This document shows, one piece after another, positions 9,332 to 17,872 of a stretch of DNA of 49,339 nt (positions within the stretch are counted from its first letter, which is position 1; each line of letters starts with the position of its first letter). The stretch covers positions 1-49,339 of the forward strand of contig WQBJ01000027.1 of assembly GCA_013032095.1 (NCBI GenBank). Direction: 5' to 3'. The position numbers and the translations under genes were made by a program. Below the pieces are notes generated by a model, which made no database searches, was not told where the DNA came from, and saw only the letters and a list, made by a program, of their open reading frames with translations. This DNA is from Ruegeria atlantica (GTDB taxonomy: Bacteria; Pseudomonadota; Alphaproteobacteria; Rhodobacterales; Rhodobacteraceae).

Positions 9332-9758
9332 CCGATATTCCCAATGTTCGAATTTTTCCGAGTAAAGGCTATTGAGGCGATATTGAATATGGTTGTCGGG
9401 TCAATTCCATCCCATGGAACCAAGTGTTGCGCATTCGGGCACCTGGCGCGCAGCCTGAGCACGGGTTTTGGCCCCGAAAGCGGGAATAGTCCGCAAACCA
9501 ATCTGGCAAACAAGAATCCGAGCCCATGCATTGATCGGCACTGTAAATTTAATGCAGCCCCAGGACTGATGTGCCAACACGCAGCATGACCAAAGTTTGT
9601 ACTTCACCTCTCTACAAGCGCCATCGCTCTCCGCCTGATGTGATTGCCTATGCCGTTTGGCTGTATTTTCGGTGGACCAGTTGCAAACTTTTGACTGTTG
9701 ACGCTGTTAGATGCTGCGAGTGAATGGCAATCGGAATGATAGTTTCGAAAGTCGGTTC
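9332..9758. other. Gene-free stretch upstream of the MurE-like gene
   Basis: About 430 bases between the GTG of the MurE-like gene and the IS6 relic. It must hold the promoter of the MurE-like gene, but I see no convincing -35/-10 pair. The bases TTGCAAACTTTTGAC near 9681 resemble the inner end of IS6-family terminal repeats, which fits the adjacent relic. No gene is supported. Confidence 0.3.
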
Positions 9759-10110
9759 ATGATATCTTTCAAAGGCGCACAATATCCAAAAGACGTGATC
9801 CAATTTGCGGTATTTTTCTATGCCCGATACGGCGTGTCATATCGCGATCTGAAAGAAATCACGCTCGAGCGCGGCCTCGCAGTGAACCACACCACACTGA
9901 ACCGCTGGGTGACACGGCATTCTAGCGCAATCGCTGAAAAAGGCAGTGCGACCGTTCCTGGAGGATGGATGAGACCTACATTCGAGTGAAAGGGACGTGG
10001 ATCTATCTCTATCAAGCCGTAGACAAATACGGCAAGACGCTCGATTTCATGCTTTCGCAGCGCAGAAACAAAACCGTTGCAACCAAACTCCAAATTCTTC
10101 GCCCGGATGT
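9759..10110 (+). pseudogene. IS6-family transposase relic (frameshifted)
   Basis: Two frames together give the N-terminal half of an IS6/IS26-type transposase. The first begins MISFKGAQYPKDVIQFAVFF and continues YGVSYRDLKEITLERGLAVN, then HTTLNRWVTRH. The second frame, from about 9965, reads MDETYIRVKGTWIYLYQAVD and YGKTLDFMLSQRRNKTVATK. In an intact gene these are continuous, so a frameshift lies close to 9960. MDETY contains the first catalytic Asp; the second Asp and Glu are absent because similarity stops near 10110. It is a dead fragment. Confidence 0.85.
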
Positions 10111-10284
10111 TTGTCTGTCAGGCCGGTTTCCGGGTCAATCCGGTTTCAGGACCCAACTCCCGGCTTGCACTGTGCCTCAAATGCGCAACCATCGGCTCCG
10201 GGCAACTGGAATTTGCGAACTTCCAAGTGATGAAAGAACCTATCAACTAAGCGGACAGAGCCCTGCTCAGGAGCAAGATGTAAA

Positions 10285-10635
10285 ATGAAGCACGACTACA
10301 AGCGAGTACTTCTTACATTATCTGTGTGTCTCACGTTTGTGTTTCCCGCTATGTCCATGGCTGAGATTGGGTTACGTGAAGGTGTAGTATCTTCAAAGAA
10401 AATGCCATCACCGCAGAAAGAGCGGTACATTGTTTTTTTGGACGTTCCTCACATGAAGCAAGGACACGACATGTGCGTGCCGACTTCCAGTTCGATGATA
10501 TTGGCGTATTTCGGTGAAAACCATAAACCGCGAAAACTCAAAGATCTTGCTGAAAACCACAAACCGCCAAACAAAAGAAACAGTTTCACTCTTTGGTCAG
10601 ACTCTGAGCAAATAGCCGAAAGCCTGAAGTCTTAG
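10285..10635 (+). CDS. Secreted C39-like (papain-fold) protein, truncated
   Basis: 116 residues. The N-terminus has a clear signal peptide (MKHDYKRVLLTLSVCLTFVF to about AMSMAE). The mature part begins with the hallmark of the peptidase C39-like family: FLDVPHMKQGHDMCVPTSSS followed by MILAYFG, where the Cys of CVPTS is the nucleophile of cysteine peptidases with this fold. The catalytic His and Asp/Asn, which lie about 100 residues further on in complete members, are absent because a TAG stops the frame at 10633. I infer a periplasmic or secreted protein that has lost its second half, either a pseudogene or a non-catalytic remnant. It follows an IS6 relic, which may mark the rearrangement. 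No obvious homologous continuation is readable after the stop. Confidence 0.6.
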   Translation: MKHDYKRVLLTLSVCLTFVFPAMSMAEIGLREGVVSSKKMPSPQKERYIVFLDVPHMKQGHDMCVPTSSSMILAYFGENHKPRKLKDLAENHKPPNKRNSFTLWSDSEQIAESLKS

Positions 10636-10814
10636 GGCCGGGGAATTGCCCTTTTCGGATCATGTTGGCCACTTCAATACCATCCAGTGTGGCCGAAGCA
10701 GATCTGAAAGGGTAGTGTCAAAGATCTTTCGCACTTTCTGTTTTCACGCGACGACGGCTCCTTGGGTTTGGTCCGCAAACAGCGGGGTCATGTTCATGTA
10801 TTTGCGGGTTTACC

Positions 10815-11133
10815 AAAATCCCGGCCAGATACATCTCGATCAGGGCTTCTTCCACTGAACTTTCCCGGCGCCGTTACCGCTCAATGATCGCCGTTTCGAA
10901 AGTTTGCGCCGCACTTTGGCATCTTCAGATTCACAGGCCCGGCCTTCGTTCCAGCGACCGGTCATAGCTGCCTGCGCGCGTCTTCACGCCCATCGCTGCG
11001 CCCGTTTTTGCCGGTGCCGCAAAGCCAGTCGGCTTGGGCATCCAGCAGCGCATTCAGCGCCTCTCCCAAGGTGCCGCGCCTCGTCGACCTAGATCACTTG
11101 CCCCATAGCTTTGGGCTTCTCGTCCCTTTCCAT
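10815..11133 (-). pseudogene. IS256-family transposase relic
   Basis: Reading the minus strand from 11133 with frame changes and stops gives MERDEKPKAMGQVI, stop, VDEAR, then ALNALLDAQADWL, then TKAGPVNLKMPKC, then FETAIIER, stop, RRRESSVEEALIEMYLAGI. This series matches the N-terminal region of IS256/Mutator-type transposases in the right order (LLDAEADRL, KAGxVxLKVPK, ETAIIERYRRRESSVEEAL). It carries at least two in-frame stops and two frameshifts and lacks the catalytic core. It is an old, heavily eroded copy that simple ORF searches would miss. Confidence 0.7.
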
Positions 11134-11388
11134 TCTCTGCTCCTTTCAAACAGTCTGAACGGAACCCTCGTCTCAGTGAAATGTGCAAAAGAATTCCATT
11201 CACCAACCCGAACAGGAAAGGCGGGCACAGGATCAGCAAATATCAACGCAACCGGCCGGCAAATGTTTGTAATCCCCTGTCGACAGGAGCACCACCGCTG
11301 GTTTGCCGGGTCACTTCAATTCCTGCAGTGCACCATCCAGCGCAGTGATCCAAGCAAGACAGAGCGTGGATAACGATCCGGATATTCG

Positions 11389-11754
11389 TTATCGCGCACG
11401 AATTGCTTGTTGTCTGAAATACGGCCGCACCTCGCAGCCCGGCTCCCGGTCTGACAGATCGTATTTGCAACTGATGTTGTGAAAAATGGCTTGTATCCTG
11501 GACAAATCATCCCCACTCAGATCCATAATCTTTTCCGATGCGGAACACGAAGCCACTTCCAGATAATGCCGGCCGTCATCGTTGCGAAAGATCTGAAGTG
11601 TAAAGCCCGCGCGGCTTCCCTCATAGACGGCCCGAACTGACTGGAATATGCAATCCTCGCCGACACGTTCAAAATACAGCGTTGTTTCAATACACCCATC
11701 CTCGTTCGGAAGGTTCACCACCCCATAAAGACCGAAGTCACCCGCTTGTTTCAC
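11389..11754 (-). CDS. Small protein of unknown family (copy A), paralogue of the gene at 28132
   Basis: I place the start at the GTG at 11754, which has AGAGGA nine bases upstream; the frame is open further upstream (to 11847) but the extra part has no counterpart in the paralogue. The 121-residue product aligns end to end with the product at 28132-28503. Shared features include IETTLYFERVGEDCIFQSV versus YRTELLFEQTDPDCVFQVV, a YEG tripeptide, and a near-identical end YDLSDREPGCEVRPYFR versus YDLSARIPGCEIKPYFR. It is a soluble, acidic alpha/beta-like protein with a conserved Cys near the end and no signal peptide. The family is unknown to me. It lies 238 bases downstream of the AraC regulator on the same strand. 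Confidence 0.7.
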   Translation of the reverse strand: MKQAGDFGLYGVVNLPNEDGCIETTLYFERVGEDCIFQSVRAVYEGSRAGFTLQIFRNDDGRHYLEVASCSASEKIMDLSGDDLSRIQAIFHNISCKYDLSDREPGCEVRPYFRQQAIRAR

Positions 11755-11992
11755 CGGACGAAATCCTCTGTTGCCGCCTAACCCCGAAATCGGTGCGACA
11801 ATCAGCTGAATTTGCCACCGAACCAAGGATGCTCGAACAACTAGCAACCGGTCGCCACAAGTGAACCTTCAGGGGAGTACGTTGCCGGAGATTGACACTA
11901 AAGGGCTCGAATTTGAAATCCACGCTTGCGCACTCTTTTTGCGACAGGACGGGATCACCCCTGCCCTTTTCTTGTGCCTGACCATCTGGGTG

Positions 11993-13042
11993 TCAGGAAC
12001 TGACGGCCGGCACAAGCGAGCTGTGGTAAGTGCTCCAGATTTCCGAAACAGGCCCGTCGGCACCAGTATGCTGATGAGACAAATCCGCTTCCATACGAAA
12101 GTCCCTGGGGGACAACCCAAACTCTCGCCGAAATGCCCGTGTGAAGGCCTGCCGGGCCGAGAAGCCAGTATCAAAGGCCAGTTTCGCAATATTTATCTCG
12201 GAAGCCGACTGCAGGATGTCCGCAGCCTTCTTGAGGCGGATGTCCTGTATGAGTGCATGTGGCGCACCAAATTTCTCACACACGCGATACAAGGTGCTCC
12301 TGGACATCCCAAGGTCTTCCGCAATCCGGCGAGGGCTCAAATCCTGATCGCGGTAGTGCCGCTCGATATAGCGGCATATAGCTGCTCGCTTTGATTGAAA
12401 GCTGATCTCCGCACTGTCCAGACACCTGATCTTCTGGAGTCTGATTGCATCAATCGCAAGACAGCTCAGGCGTTCAGATAACCTGTCAGCCATAACCGTG
12501 GGGATCCCTTCCATTTCCGCAAAAACAACCGGGATCAACTCCTTGAAGGTCTCAACAACGGGGCTGCGTTCCAGGAACATGCCATGCAATTCCATTCCGG
12601 GCGGCAATTCGCTCAGCAGTCGCGTGCGGTTGAGTTGAACAGCGTAGCTCTTCGTCCAGGAAACGGACGCCATAAATGGAAGGGACATATCGACCAACCG
12701 GACGTCGTGCGGTTTTGACGGTCGGCGGTCTGTTCCAAAGGCAACTTCGGTGGTCAAACCCGCTGGCTGATAAACAATACAAACCTCATCCTGACCTTCG
12801 TACATCCTGGACTTTTCCGAAACATTTACTCTGAACGGCGACAGGATCTGCTGCCGTTCCAACCCCAGCCTGTCGGTATGAAACTTCTGCATCTTGAGAT
12901 GAAACGGAGCATGGGCCGGACCGTCGCGCACACATTCGACACCGGCACCCTCTGATATCCCTTCCTTCCAGAAGGCAAACTGGTCTCTGACCGGAAGGAG
13001 CGATGTATCCAGTTCATAATATGATACAGGTGTATTTTGCAT
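11993..13042 (-). CDS. AraC-family transcriptional regulator (copy 1)
   Basis: 349 residues from the ATG at 13042, preceded by GGGGGCATCGAG; the frame is open to 13105 but the internal ATG matches the start of the paralogue at 21925 (both begin MQN). The N-terminal two thirds resemble the AraC-binding-like ligand or dimerisation domain; the C-terminal 100 residues hold two helix-turn-helix units, with HYRDQDLSPRRIAEDLGMSR, then STLYRVCEKFG, and the family signature TRAFRREFGLSPRDFR. It should bind DNA in the cytoplasm and switch a target operon in response to an unknown signal. The nearest candidate target is the small unknown gene just downstream. Its closest relative in this window is the regulator at 21925-22977. 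Confidence 0.9.
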   Translation of the reverse strand: MQNTPVSYYELDTSLLPVRDQFAFWKEGISEGAGVECVRDGPAHAPFHLKMQKFHTDRLGLERQQILSPFRVNVSEKSRMYEGQDEVCIVYQPAGLTTEVAFGTDRRPSKPHDVRLVDMSLPFMASVSWTKSYAVQLNRTRLLSELPPGMELHGMFLERSPVVETFKELIPVVFAEMEGIPTVMADRLSERLSCLAIDAIRLQKIRCLDSAEISFQSKRAAICRYIERHYRDQDLSPRRIAEDLGMSRSTLYRVCEKFGAPHALIQDIRLKKAADILQSASEINIAKLAFDTGFSARQAFTRAFRREFGLSPRDFRMEADLSHQHTGADGPVSEIWSTYHSSLVPAVSS

Positions 13043-14196
13043 CTCGATGCCCCCCACCCAAAACGCACGACATTGCCGACCTGCCAGCCGCAGATTTCCG
13101 GGCAAGTTGCCCTCAACCCCGACCCTAAGCCGAACTCAATCGCTACAACTAACGTTAGCGCCGCGTAAAGGGGAATCTAGCAATGGTTTTACCGTTGTCA
13201 TCGAGTGATTCTGAGGGCGACATTAGTGGAACCAAGTGTTTCCGTTTCAAGATGATTTCCACTCTTTTGGCAGTTGAAACCATTCGACCTGAGCGAAAGC
13301 GCTCCCCCGCCTGAAGGACCGCCGACAACGAATTGCCCCGATTTCAGGAAGCTGTGTCAATCACCATGTCAGAGCGCATCATCTTTGACGACGTTCGCGT
13401 TGTATTTCTCTTGCGACCAGGCCAATCGCGGCAAGTTTGGCAACTTTGGGTGTCGGCAGATGTACGCCCCCGGAATGGACACTTTCATGTTGACCTGAAA
13501 AATCAAAACGGCTGACGGGCGAGTAGAAAAGCCGGGTAACAGGCTGCTTGGACGGCTTTGATGACCGTCTTCACTCAAAACTCTGATTTCGTTTCACAAG
13601 CGCAACACGTGCTCCGAACACCCACAAAGTGTCACTGCAGGAACGTCGGAAGTTTGCTTCCCAAATCCTGAGTAATTCCACAGGATACACCAATACCCCT
13701 CTTTGTTCACACTCCCAGAACAGGTGGCACCACGCCTGAAGCACCAGTTGCGGACCTCAAGCTGGGGACCGCGGTGTCGAGGTCCAGATCAGGCGACTGC
13801 CTGTTTCCCGACCGCCCCGGCCACGTTGGTTGTCTCAAATGCCCTGGCTGAGAGACCTGCGCCCATCCCAATTCAACAGAAACAGGGCTTCGGCTTGACC
13901 TCGATCCGGCTGGCAGCCCCAAGAGCAACATGCCGGAGCTGATCTGTATTCTTCTTTTCACAGCGCCGGAAGACGGGCATCCCTGCCAAGGTTCGAGCCC
14001 AGACACGTGCACAACACCGATTGAGCGACCGAAAGATCGCTGTGCATCGGGTTGCGACCCGGCAAGACCTTCGTGATCCATCGCTTCCCCTCCACCCGGA
14101 CAAGCGATCCACGACCTGCGCAAGCATGCTGACGCAGGCCCGAAGGAGCCTGCACCGCGGCCCAAAAACACCCAGGCTTCTGGGCCGATAGCTAGA
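13043..14196. other. Gene-poor stretch between AraC copy 1 and the H-NS gene
   Basis: About 1.15 kb. It must contain the promoter of the AraC gene. Several frames of 60-150 codons exist on both strands, but they overlap one another, lack ribosome sites, and match no family I know. The character (patchy reading frames, frequent changes of frame) is that of decayed DNA like the neighbouring IS relics. I see no RNA gene or repeat array. Confidence 0.35.
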
Positions 14197-14520
14197 TTAG
14201 ATTGTCAAGTCATCGATGGACTTCCCATCTTCCAGAGCAGCGACAACCCAACCGGGTTTGCGTCCACGGCCACTCCAGGTTTGCGTTGGGTTTTTGGGAT
14301 TGGCGTATTTGGGAGCGGCTTTGGTGCCAGGCTTGCGCCCCTTGCTCTTGTGCAGCGCAATGACATCTTCAAATGCGACGCCAAGCTTTTCCGCAACAGC
14401 GCGCATTTCCTTCAACGCCGTATGCAATGTTTCTTTTTCCACCGCAGCGATGCGCTTTTCGATTTTGGCAGACAGTTCTCTTAGTTCCTTAGCATTCAGT
14501 TTTTCAATCTTGATCGACAT
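14197..14520 (-). CDS. H-NS family nucleoid-associated protein (HvrA-like)
   Basis: 107 residues; ATG preceded by GAGGGGAAACT. H-NS proteins coat AT-rich and horizontally acquired DNA and silence it. The N-terminal half is a coiled-coil-like oligomerisation region (KELRELSAKIEKRIAAVEKE). The C-terminal half holds the DNA-binding signature KYANPKNPTQTWSGRGRKPG, in which the TWSGRGRKP loop inserts into the minor groove. The length is typical for the alphaproteobacterial HvrA type. An H-NS gene carried inside IS-rich accessory DNA is often a 'stealth' function of plasmids or islands; that role here is inferred. Confidence 0.9.
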   Translation of the reverse strand: MSIKIEKLNAKELRELSAKIEKRIAAVEKETLHTALKEMRAVAEKLGVAFEDVIALHKSKGRKPGTKAAPKYANPKNPTQTWSGRGRKPGWVVAALEDGKSIDDLTI

Positions 14521-15454
14521 AGTTTCCCCTCACTTGCCCCGCCGCTAAATCAGAGAAATTACCAAATGGCAAGTTTTGTGAAACTTGTTCATTGAACGCA
14601 ACGCCAAAAAGAGAATTCAGTTGCAAATACACAATTATCCGATTTGCCCGATTTTCACCAAGAGATGCAGGGTTTCAAACTTCACTGCTTCGATCGATTG
14701 GCGCTGAAGCTTTCCCGCAACAGCTTGAAGCAAGAAACTCTTTGCCTTTTTTTTTGAAAATACATTTCAGCCACGCGCCTCCACCACAATAATCATCCGG
14801 GTGCCGGGCAGACGCACTTTGCAACTATGCGGCCGGTCGGCAGGATTAGCGGTCGCAATAGTCGGCGTCCAGAATCCCTTCAGAATCCAGCGGTCCAACG
14901 TAAACCTCACCTGGTACAGAAGCCAGTATGCTCAAATGTGCCGACCGGATGGGCGGCGGACGACGCGTGAAGCCGGGCTCAAGGTCCAGACGTTAAATTT
15001 CCGACGTACTCCCGGAGGGCAGTTGGCCAGTAATGTCATCTGCCAGCTTGCGAAATCTGCGCCGGCCATGCCCCTTCACCGGCGGGTGCGGGGCTGACGT
15101 CGGACCTGGAAACCCCAGACATTGTGGAAAAGAAAACTCCCAGCATTTCAGCAGCGGCCCAAAGCTTCGATGCATGGATTGCTCTTTTCCCGGTTCCGGG
15201 TGCGACACGATTGATTTCGCCAGACCTGCGTAAGCCGCCAAGTCGATAGACGCAGCCCGTGCGATGAATTTCCCATCGAATGGTGCGGACGGGCTATTGG
15301 TATCTCTTCGGCGGCGCAGCCTCCCCGCGAATGACCTGGATACTCGCCAAGAACACGGGAATCCCGCTGTCGCAGGGCATCCGAGGCCAGCACGTTTCAG
15401 ATTGGAATTAATCAATAAGGACGGCGCCCAGATCAGAGGCTATCGCGGACGGAA
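14521..15454. other. Gene-free stretch
   Basis: About 930 bases upstream of the H-NS gene. The part next to the H-NS start is AT-rich, as expected of an H-NS autoregulated promoter. Further right, frames on both strands are short, overlapping and unlike any known family. I see no RNA gene, repeat or element end. Confidence 0.35.
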
Positions 15455-15826
15455 TTACCAAATGCCCCTGTAGCGCAGGAGTCCAAAAATAATAAACGCC
15501 AAAACTATGCCGCTACTCACGCCGATTGCTATACCACAGACAAATCTTGAACGTTCGACATGCCGTATCTCGGAGGTAAACCGGTCCGCGCTTGTACACC
15601 TGGCAATTTCCTGGTCCGAGAGATCGGTTTGCAATTCTTCCTTGTTTATCGCGATTGTTTGGCGCGCCCAAATGGCAAATGGACGCTTCGCGGTATTGAA
15701 TTCTATCGGGCGAACAATCAATTGGTTTCGCTTTTTGCCAAGCCTTACCAACTTCACCAAAGACCTGCCCCGCGCGAGGCGACCATAAGATTTGCTGGGA
15801 CAAATAAACGAAAGAGTTCGCTTCAT
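15455..15826 (-). CDS. Hypothetical protein with one C-terminal membrane helix
   Basis: 123 residues. The ATG follows AAAAGGAGCCAGG, a near-perfect ribosome site, which makes this gene credible. The first 90 residues are basic and soluble; the last 30 form one hydrophobic helix (FVCGIAIGVSSGIVLAFIIF) followed by a short basic tail, so it should be a tail-anchored inner-membrane protein. I recognise no family. It lies downstream of the block of short phage-like genes on the same strand, with a gap of about 180 bases, and could be the last gene of that block or independent. Confidence 0.55.
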   Translation of the reverse strand: MKRTLSFICPSKSYGRLARGRSLVKLVRLGKKRNQLIVRPIEFNTAKRPFAIWARQTIAINKEELQTDLSDQEIARCTSADRFTSEIRHVERSRFVCGIAIGVSSGIVLAFIIFGLLRYRGIW

Positions 15827-16002
15827 CCTGGCTCCTTTTCAGCTCGCGGGAAGACAGTGTATCAGACAAAGTGAATTTAGCGCATTCTGAACGTGAAGCT
15901 TTAGACCTCTGAAAGGCATCCCTAAGGCCCGATGCGGAAAAGACCTCAAAGCCAGACGTTTCGCAGAGCACCTCTCTATTTCACCCCGGCAGGCCGCGCC
16001 TG

Positions 16003-16221
16003 TCAGGGTGGACAGCAAACATCCCGAAACTCTGCCTTTGGATATGTGCCGATCCACCGTTCCACGTGCAGCTTGTCACCGGATTGGCGGAAAATCGGGC
16101 TGGCCAGATCCTGCATCACGCGGGTCAGATCAGCTGTCCGCCCCAGGCAGCCCCGCGCAACCATACTCTCGATGGAAATGCCCAAACGCAGGCTCAAGCA
16201 GGTCCCGCTCAGCACCACCAT
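16003..16221 (-). CDS. Small hypothetical protein, last gene of a phage-like block
   Basis: 72 residues starting at an ATG that overlaps the end of the previous gene by 13 bases, so it is probably translated by coupling. The start MVVLSGTCLSLRLGISIESM is mildly hydrophobic; the rest (LTRVMQDLASPIFRQSGDKL) is soluble. No family is recognised. Support comes mainly from the overlapping arrangement shared with its neighbours. Confidence 0.4.
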   Translation of the reverse strand: MVVLSGTCLSLRLGISIESMVARGCLGRTADLTRVMQDLASPIFRQSGDKLHVERWIGTYPKAEFRDVCCPP

Positions 16222-16340
16222 CGCAAGTGCTGCGAAATTGATCTCGAAAATCTGACATCCTCCACAATCACTGCCAGAAGAATACTCAGAACAGCGACGC
16301 AGAAGATCATGACATTCTTCCGGTCCGTGCCATCTCTCAT
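16209..16340 (-). CDS. 43-residue single-TM protein in the phage-like block
   Basis: The ATG overlaps the stop of the preceding gene as ATGA (16337-16340). The product has a short charged N-terminus, one membrane helix (NVMIFCVAVLSILLAVIVED), and a basic tail. Small single-helix proteins in such positions are common in phage early or lysis regions; the function is unknown. Confidence 0.45.
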   Translation of the reverse strand: MRDGTDRKNVMIFCVAVLSILLAVIVEDVRFSRSISQHLRWWC

Positions 16341-16510
16341 CGCCCCTCCCGCCGGACCAGTGTCATCAACCTCCCGCGCACGCTGTTGGGCTTGCGCTTC
16401 ATCAGCCGTGCGACGTCGCATATCCTCATGCCACGGGCTTCAAGCTCCAGACGCCTGTCTTCCCTTTCGAAAAACCGCCGCGCACCATGATTACATCGGC
16501 GCACACGCAT
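16337..16510 (-). CDS. 57-residue helix-turn-helix-like protein
   Basis: I choose the ATG at 16510; the frame stays open to 16747 but that part overlaps the DUF5131 gene and looks non-coding. The product is strongly basic. Its second half, LEARGMRICDVARLMKRKPN then SVRGRLMTLVRREGR, has the spacing of a helix-turn-helix and resembles short DNA-binding proteins seen in phages. It is linked to the next gene by an ATGA overlap. Possible role: local regulator of the block. Confidence 0.5.
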   Translation of the reverse strand: MRVRRCNHGARRFFEREDRRLELEARGMRICDVARLMKRKPNSVRGRLMTLVRREGR

Positions 16511-16596
16511 GAATGCGGCTCGCTTGGACCACGCTCTTTGTGCCTTCGGACAGTCAGCGCCCAGGCGCAGGCAATGCAAGCAGGCAGATGGTTCGG

Positions 16597-16695
16597 TCAC
16601 CCGGGCATGTAAGTGATCCGCGCATGGGCCACCCCCTCCTCGCGAAGGATCACCGCTTCGTTCACCTGAACGTCGCTGCTTTTTCTGATCGCCAT
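16597..16695 (-). CDS. 32-residue peptide coupled to the DUF5131 gene
   Basis: The ATG overlaps the TAA stop of the DUF5131 gene (TAATG at 16693-16697). The product, MAIRKSSDVQVNEAVILREE plus a dozen residues, is charged and helix-forming. It is too short for family assignment; the case rests on the exact overlap and on the same pattern in its neighbours. Confidence 0.35.
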   Translation of the reverse strand: MAIRKSSDVQVNEAVILREEGVAHARITYMPG

Positions 16696-17543
16696 TACCC
16701 CTCCCCTTCCAATTGGACCGGGAAGGCATCATAGGTGCGGCCATCAAGAAACCGCCCCGCCCTCTTGCTGCCCAACTTTCTGAAGATGCAATGCCGCGCC
16801 CCCCGGGCTGCCAGCATCAGCCCGTCATCCCAACCGGGGTCGCCGTCCATTTCCGGCAACAGATTCTTGTCCATCGGAGCGCCGTAGGGCGATTGCCATT
16901 GAATGAGAGGAGCAGGACCAAACTCTCCCGGCACCCATTCTCCCCAGTGATTGAACAGGAACGGTTTCTCGAAGGTCGCACATTGATTACGCAGGCTGCG
17001 CGCCCAATCCGGGTGCATCACCCGGGCCTGTCGACCGCTTTCACCGCCAACAATGATCCAGTCGATCCGGTCCAGCCATGGGGACAGATCAATCGGACCC
17101 AGCAAGGGCTCGATACTCAGGCCAATCCACGGAATGCCAAGGCGCTCTTTCAGAGTCAGCAGCTTCGGGACATCGTGATCTGCCTGCTCCTGATTAACCA
17201 CCGTGATCATCAGGCCGACATGGCACGGCCAGTGGCCGCTTGACCACCCAGCCGGGATCAGGTTCCGCACATTGCCCACGCGCCTGGTCAGCAACAGCAC
17301 GTGAACACTCGTGGCGAGCTCAATCTCAGGGAAAAGTTCACTTCGCCGGTCAGCGGGCCAGGTCCTGTCAAACACGTCGCCCAGAGAAGACAGGAACACG
17401 CGCGGATTGCGCCCATGAAGTTTTCGGAACTTTCCGGCATGGCGATTGATGCGACCCAGCTTGGCAAGGTCGCTTCTGATATCTACCGCTTGCACGGCGT
17501 AATCGCACCATTCGATTGTCGTGAAGGCCGCCGCCACGCTCAT
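16695..17543 (-). CDS. Phage Gp37/Gp68-like protein (DUF5131), lacking the cysteine motif
   Basis: 282 residues. The family is common in phages and resembles radical-SAM-type proteins; its function is not established. Recognised segments: TTIEWCDYA at the start, GRNPRVFLSSLGDVFDRTWP, LLLTRRVGNVRNLIP, WIGLSIEPLLGPIDLSPWL, DWIIVGGESGRQARVMHPDW, and NHWGEWVPGEFGP. In usual members the opening TxIEWTDxTWNP is followed by GCTKVSPGCxxCYA, which supplies the cysteine cluster. Here the sequence runs directly from EWCDYA to a different segment, so about 30-50 residues including the cluster are missing. The start ATG overlaps the stop of a 22-codon frame as ATGA. Either an internal deletion has inactivated it or it is a variant without a metal centre. 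Confidence 0.8.
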   Translation of the reverse strand: MSVAAAFTTIEWCDYAVQAVDIRSDLAKLGRINRHAGKFRKLHGRNPRVFLSSLGDVFDRTWPADRRSELFPEIELATSVHVLLLTRRVGNVRNLIPAGWSSGHWPCHVGLMITVVNQEQADHDVPKLLTLKERLGIPWIGLSIEPLLGPIDLSPWLDRIDWIIVGGESGRQARVMHPDWARSLRNQCATFEKPFLFNHWGEWVPGEFGPAPLIQWQSPYGAPMDKNLLPEMDGDPGWDDGLMLAARGARHCIFRKLGSKRAGRFLDGRTYDAFPVQLEGEG

Positions 17544-17608
17544 CGCTCCACCCTCTCACAACATCCGATCAGGGCAGCACAGAGAGTCGTTGTGTTGATC
17601 TCATCCAT
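17540..17608 (-). CDS. 22-residue peptide upstream of the DUF5131 gene
   Basis: The frame reads MDEINTTTLCAALIGCCERV and two more residues, and its TGA overlaps the ATG of the DUF5131 gene (ATGA). It could be a leader peptide that couples translation or a true micro-gene. Another 17-codon frame ends across its start (ATGGATGA). Evidence is limited to the overlaps. Confidence 0.3.
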   Translation of the reverse strand: MDEINTTTLCAALIGCCERVER

Positions 17609-17674
17609 GCAATCCGACCGCGAATGGAAGGCCGAATCCAGTCAATTGGCGCATGCAGCGGATTCCGAACGATG

Positions 17675-17872
17675 TCACAACACACGGCGCATGCGGCCCC
17701 CGCTGCGCTCCAGGACAACCGTCTGGGACAGGTTCAGCCAAACACACAGTGCAAATGTCAAACAGGTATCGCATAAGATAGGGTCTTTCTCGTGTAACGA
17801 TGCGCGCGACACGTAGCGCGAAGTGAACGGATAAAGGGTCAAGGCTATGGGACCGACCCGGAGCGAGAACAT
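17675..17872 (-). CDS. 65-residue hypothetical protein, first gene of the phage-like block
   Basis: I choose the ATG at 17872, preceded by GAGGACTGTCCG; the frame remains open to 17938 without a better start. The product begins MFSLRVGPIALTLYPFTSRY, has two Cys in ILCDTCLTFALCVW, and ends in a basic tail. Short proteins opening with M-hydrophobic-RxGP occur in phage genomes, but I cannot name a family. It starts the minus-strand series of short genes that runs to 16003. Confidence 0.45.
   Translation of the reverse strand: MFSLRVGPIALTLYPFTSRYVSRASLHEKDPILCDTCLTFALCVWLNLSQTVVLERSGGRMRRVL

Noticed and set aside
13707..14171. 154-codon minus-strand frame upstream of the H-NS gene
   Set aside because: Pro/Ser/Gly-rich, overlapped by other frames of similar length, no ribosome site and no recognisable motif; typical of a GC-rich shadow frame.
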